From: Zobellia amurskyensis | GTDB taxonomy: Bacteria > Bacteroidota > Bacteroidia > Flavobacteriales > Flavobacteriaceae | Assembly: GCF_009725985.1 (NCBI RefSeq) | Contig: NZ_RCNR01000010.1 | Span: forward strand, 62,001 to 126,000 | DNA length: 64,000 bases | Reading direction: 5' to 3' | Part shown: positions 63,472-64,000 of the stretch, one piece after another | Layout of the letters: the number at the start of each line of letters is the position of its first letter | Numbering within the stretch: position 1 is the first letter of the stretch | Notes under the pieces: generated by a model | What the model was told of the DNA's origin: nothing | Databases searched by the model: none | The model's input: only the letters and a program-made list of their open reading frames with translations | Translations under genes and position numbers: made by a program

Positions 63472-64000
63472 TTGAATTTTGAATATTTTTTGGCCAAGCG
63501 GCTCATCAAAGGTGAGGCGCATAAAATTAGTATTTCCGCTCCAATAATAAAAATAGCAATTGCAGCTATTGCCTTGGGGGTTGTCATGATGCTTATTGCT
63601 ATCGCTACAGGCGTAGGGCTAAAGTATAAGATTCGTGAGAAAGTGGCTGCTTTTAATGGTCACATTCAAATCTCCAGTTACGATAATAATGCATCCGATG
63701 TATCGGTTTTACCCGTATCGTTAGATCAAGATTTTTACCCGGAATTTAATGGTGTTGATGGTATTGCTCATGTGCAGGCCGTAGCAAGCAAAGCAGGTAT
63801 CATTAGAACTGAATCTACTTTTGAGGGCATCATAGCCAAGGGCGTGGGCAGCGATTATAACTGGTCTGTTTTTAAAGAATATTTGGTAGACGGTAAACTG
63901 CCCAATTATGTGGGGGAGTTAAATGAAGAGGTTTTAATGTCAGACCTTATGGCCAACCGTCTGCATTTAAAGACGGGAGATACCTTTTATGCTTTTTTCC
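63472..64000 (+). CDS. FtsX-like ABC transporter permease (5' part)
   Basis: The frame is open from after an in-frame TAA at 63457-63459 and continues past the window edge. I start it at TTG 63472 because it gives LNFEYFLAKRLIKGEAHK, the N-terminus seen in this flavobacterial permease family (LolC/E- or MacB-like). One membrane helix (IIKIAIAAIALGVVMMLIAI) is followed by an extracytoplasmic domain (GHIQISSYDNN, GIIRTESTFEGIIAKGVG). The rest lies outside. It is probably part of a lipoprotein-release or efflux transporter. Confidence 0.8.
   Translation, partial: MNFEYFLAKRLIKGEAHKISISAPIIKIAIAAIALGVVMMLIAIATGVGLKYKIREKVAAFNGHIQISSYDNNASDVSVLPVSLDQDFYPEFNGVDGIAHVQAVASKAGIIRTESTFEGIIAKGVGSDYNWSVFKEYLVDGKLPNYVGELNEEVLMSDLMANRLHLKTGDTFYAFF

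Overview
The window looks like chromosomal DNA from a member of the Flavobacteriaceae (Bacteroidota), probably a marine one. The evidence is moderately AT-rich DNA, start codons largely without Shine-Dalgarno sequences, several upstream regions carrying the Bacteroidota -7 element TAnnTTTG, and families typical of the group: DUF4270, DUF4907, DUF6090, YHYH proteins, a FecI/FecR/TonB-receptor module and CtlX. I see no tRNA, rRNA, CRISPR array, insertion sequence, prophage or clear pseudogene. Genus cannot be fixed from the sequence alone.

Layout. 1-7874 is the distal half of the merged spc/alpha ribosomal operon (rplE end, rpsN, rpsH, rplF, rplR, rpsE, rpmD, rplO, secY, infA, rpmJ, rpsM, rpsK, rpsD, rpoA, rplQ), closed by a strong terminator. 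7969-13586 holds housekeeping metabolism (carA, eno, a GT5 glycogen/starch synthase, citrate synthase). 13704-15683 holds two neighbouring guanidino-group hydrolases (DDAH-like and CtlX). 15697-21671 has an outer-membrane barrel and a DUF4270 lipoprotein opposite a Kelch lipoprotein, a DUF4907 protein and a LytS/LytTR pair. 21787-28636 is a second LytS/LytTR pair divergent from a seven-gene envelope run (EF-hand, two YHYH lipoproteins, a membrane protein with a possible mature N-terminal His, a MORN-repeat lipoprotein, a SCO copper-type protein, DUF6090). 29180-37258 holds a BCCT transporter, an SDR/DUF2867 protein, argS, an MtfA-like peptidase and a PLP dehydratase. 37345-42889 is a TonB receptor/FecR/ECF sigma module with a divergent duplicated-domain lipoprotein. 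43063-47969 holds ffh, folD and two tandem PAS histidine kinases. 48289-53203 looks like a sugar-catabolism group (MFS, DUF1080, secreted Gfo/Idh, aldo/keto reductase). 53276-64000 is mixed housekeeping (VOC, hydrolase, YitT, HerA-like ATPase, queE, metalloprotease, methyltransferase, YkgJ, GyrI-like, sterol desaturase-like, NamZ-like DUF1343, and the start of an FtsX permease).

The two most informative regulatory observations were read directly from intergenic DNA. (1) A bipartite element, AAGTAGGGTATTT-N5-ATGrrTTGTTwC, lies in sense orientation upstream of both fecR-receptor and the divergent lipoprotein. The sigma gene instead has a housekeeping-type TTG-N21-TACCTTTG promoter. This ties the lipoprotein to the ECF regulon. 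(2) Two pairs of 9-bp direct repeats at an exact 21-bp period, the geometry of LytTR-regulator operators, lie upstream of the EF-hand/YHYH operon and of its second YHYH gene, next to the LytS/LytTR pair. The LytTR-linked YHYH/SCO operon is my best candidate for an undescribed system, possibly metal-related; that function is inference. Four genes not obvious as long reading frames are included: rpmJ, two small envelope proteins (28779-28928 and 48000-48152), and the 5' part of the FtsX gene, which starts at TTG.
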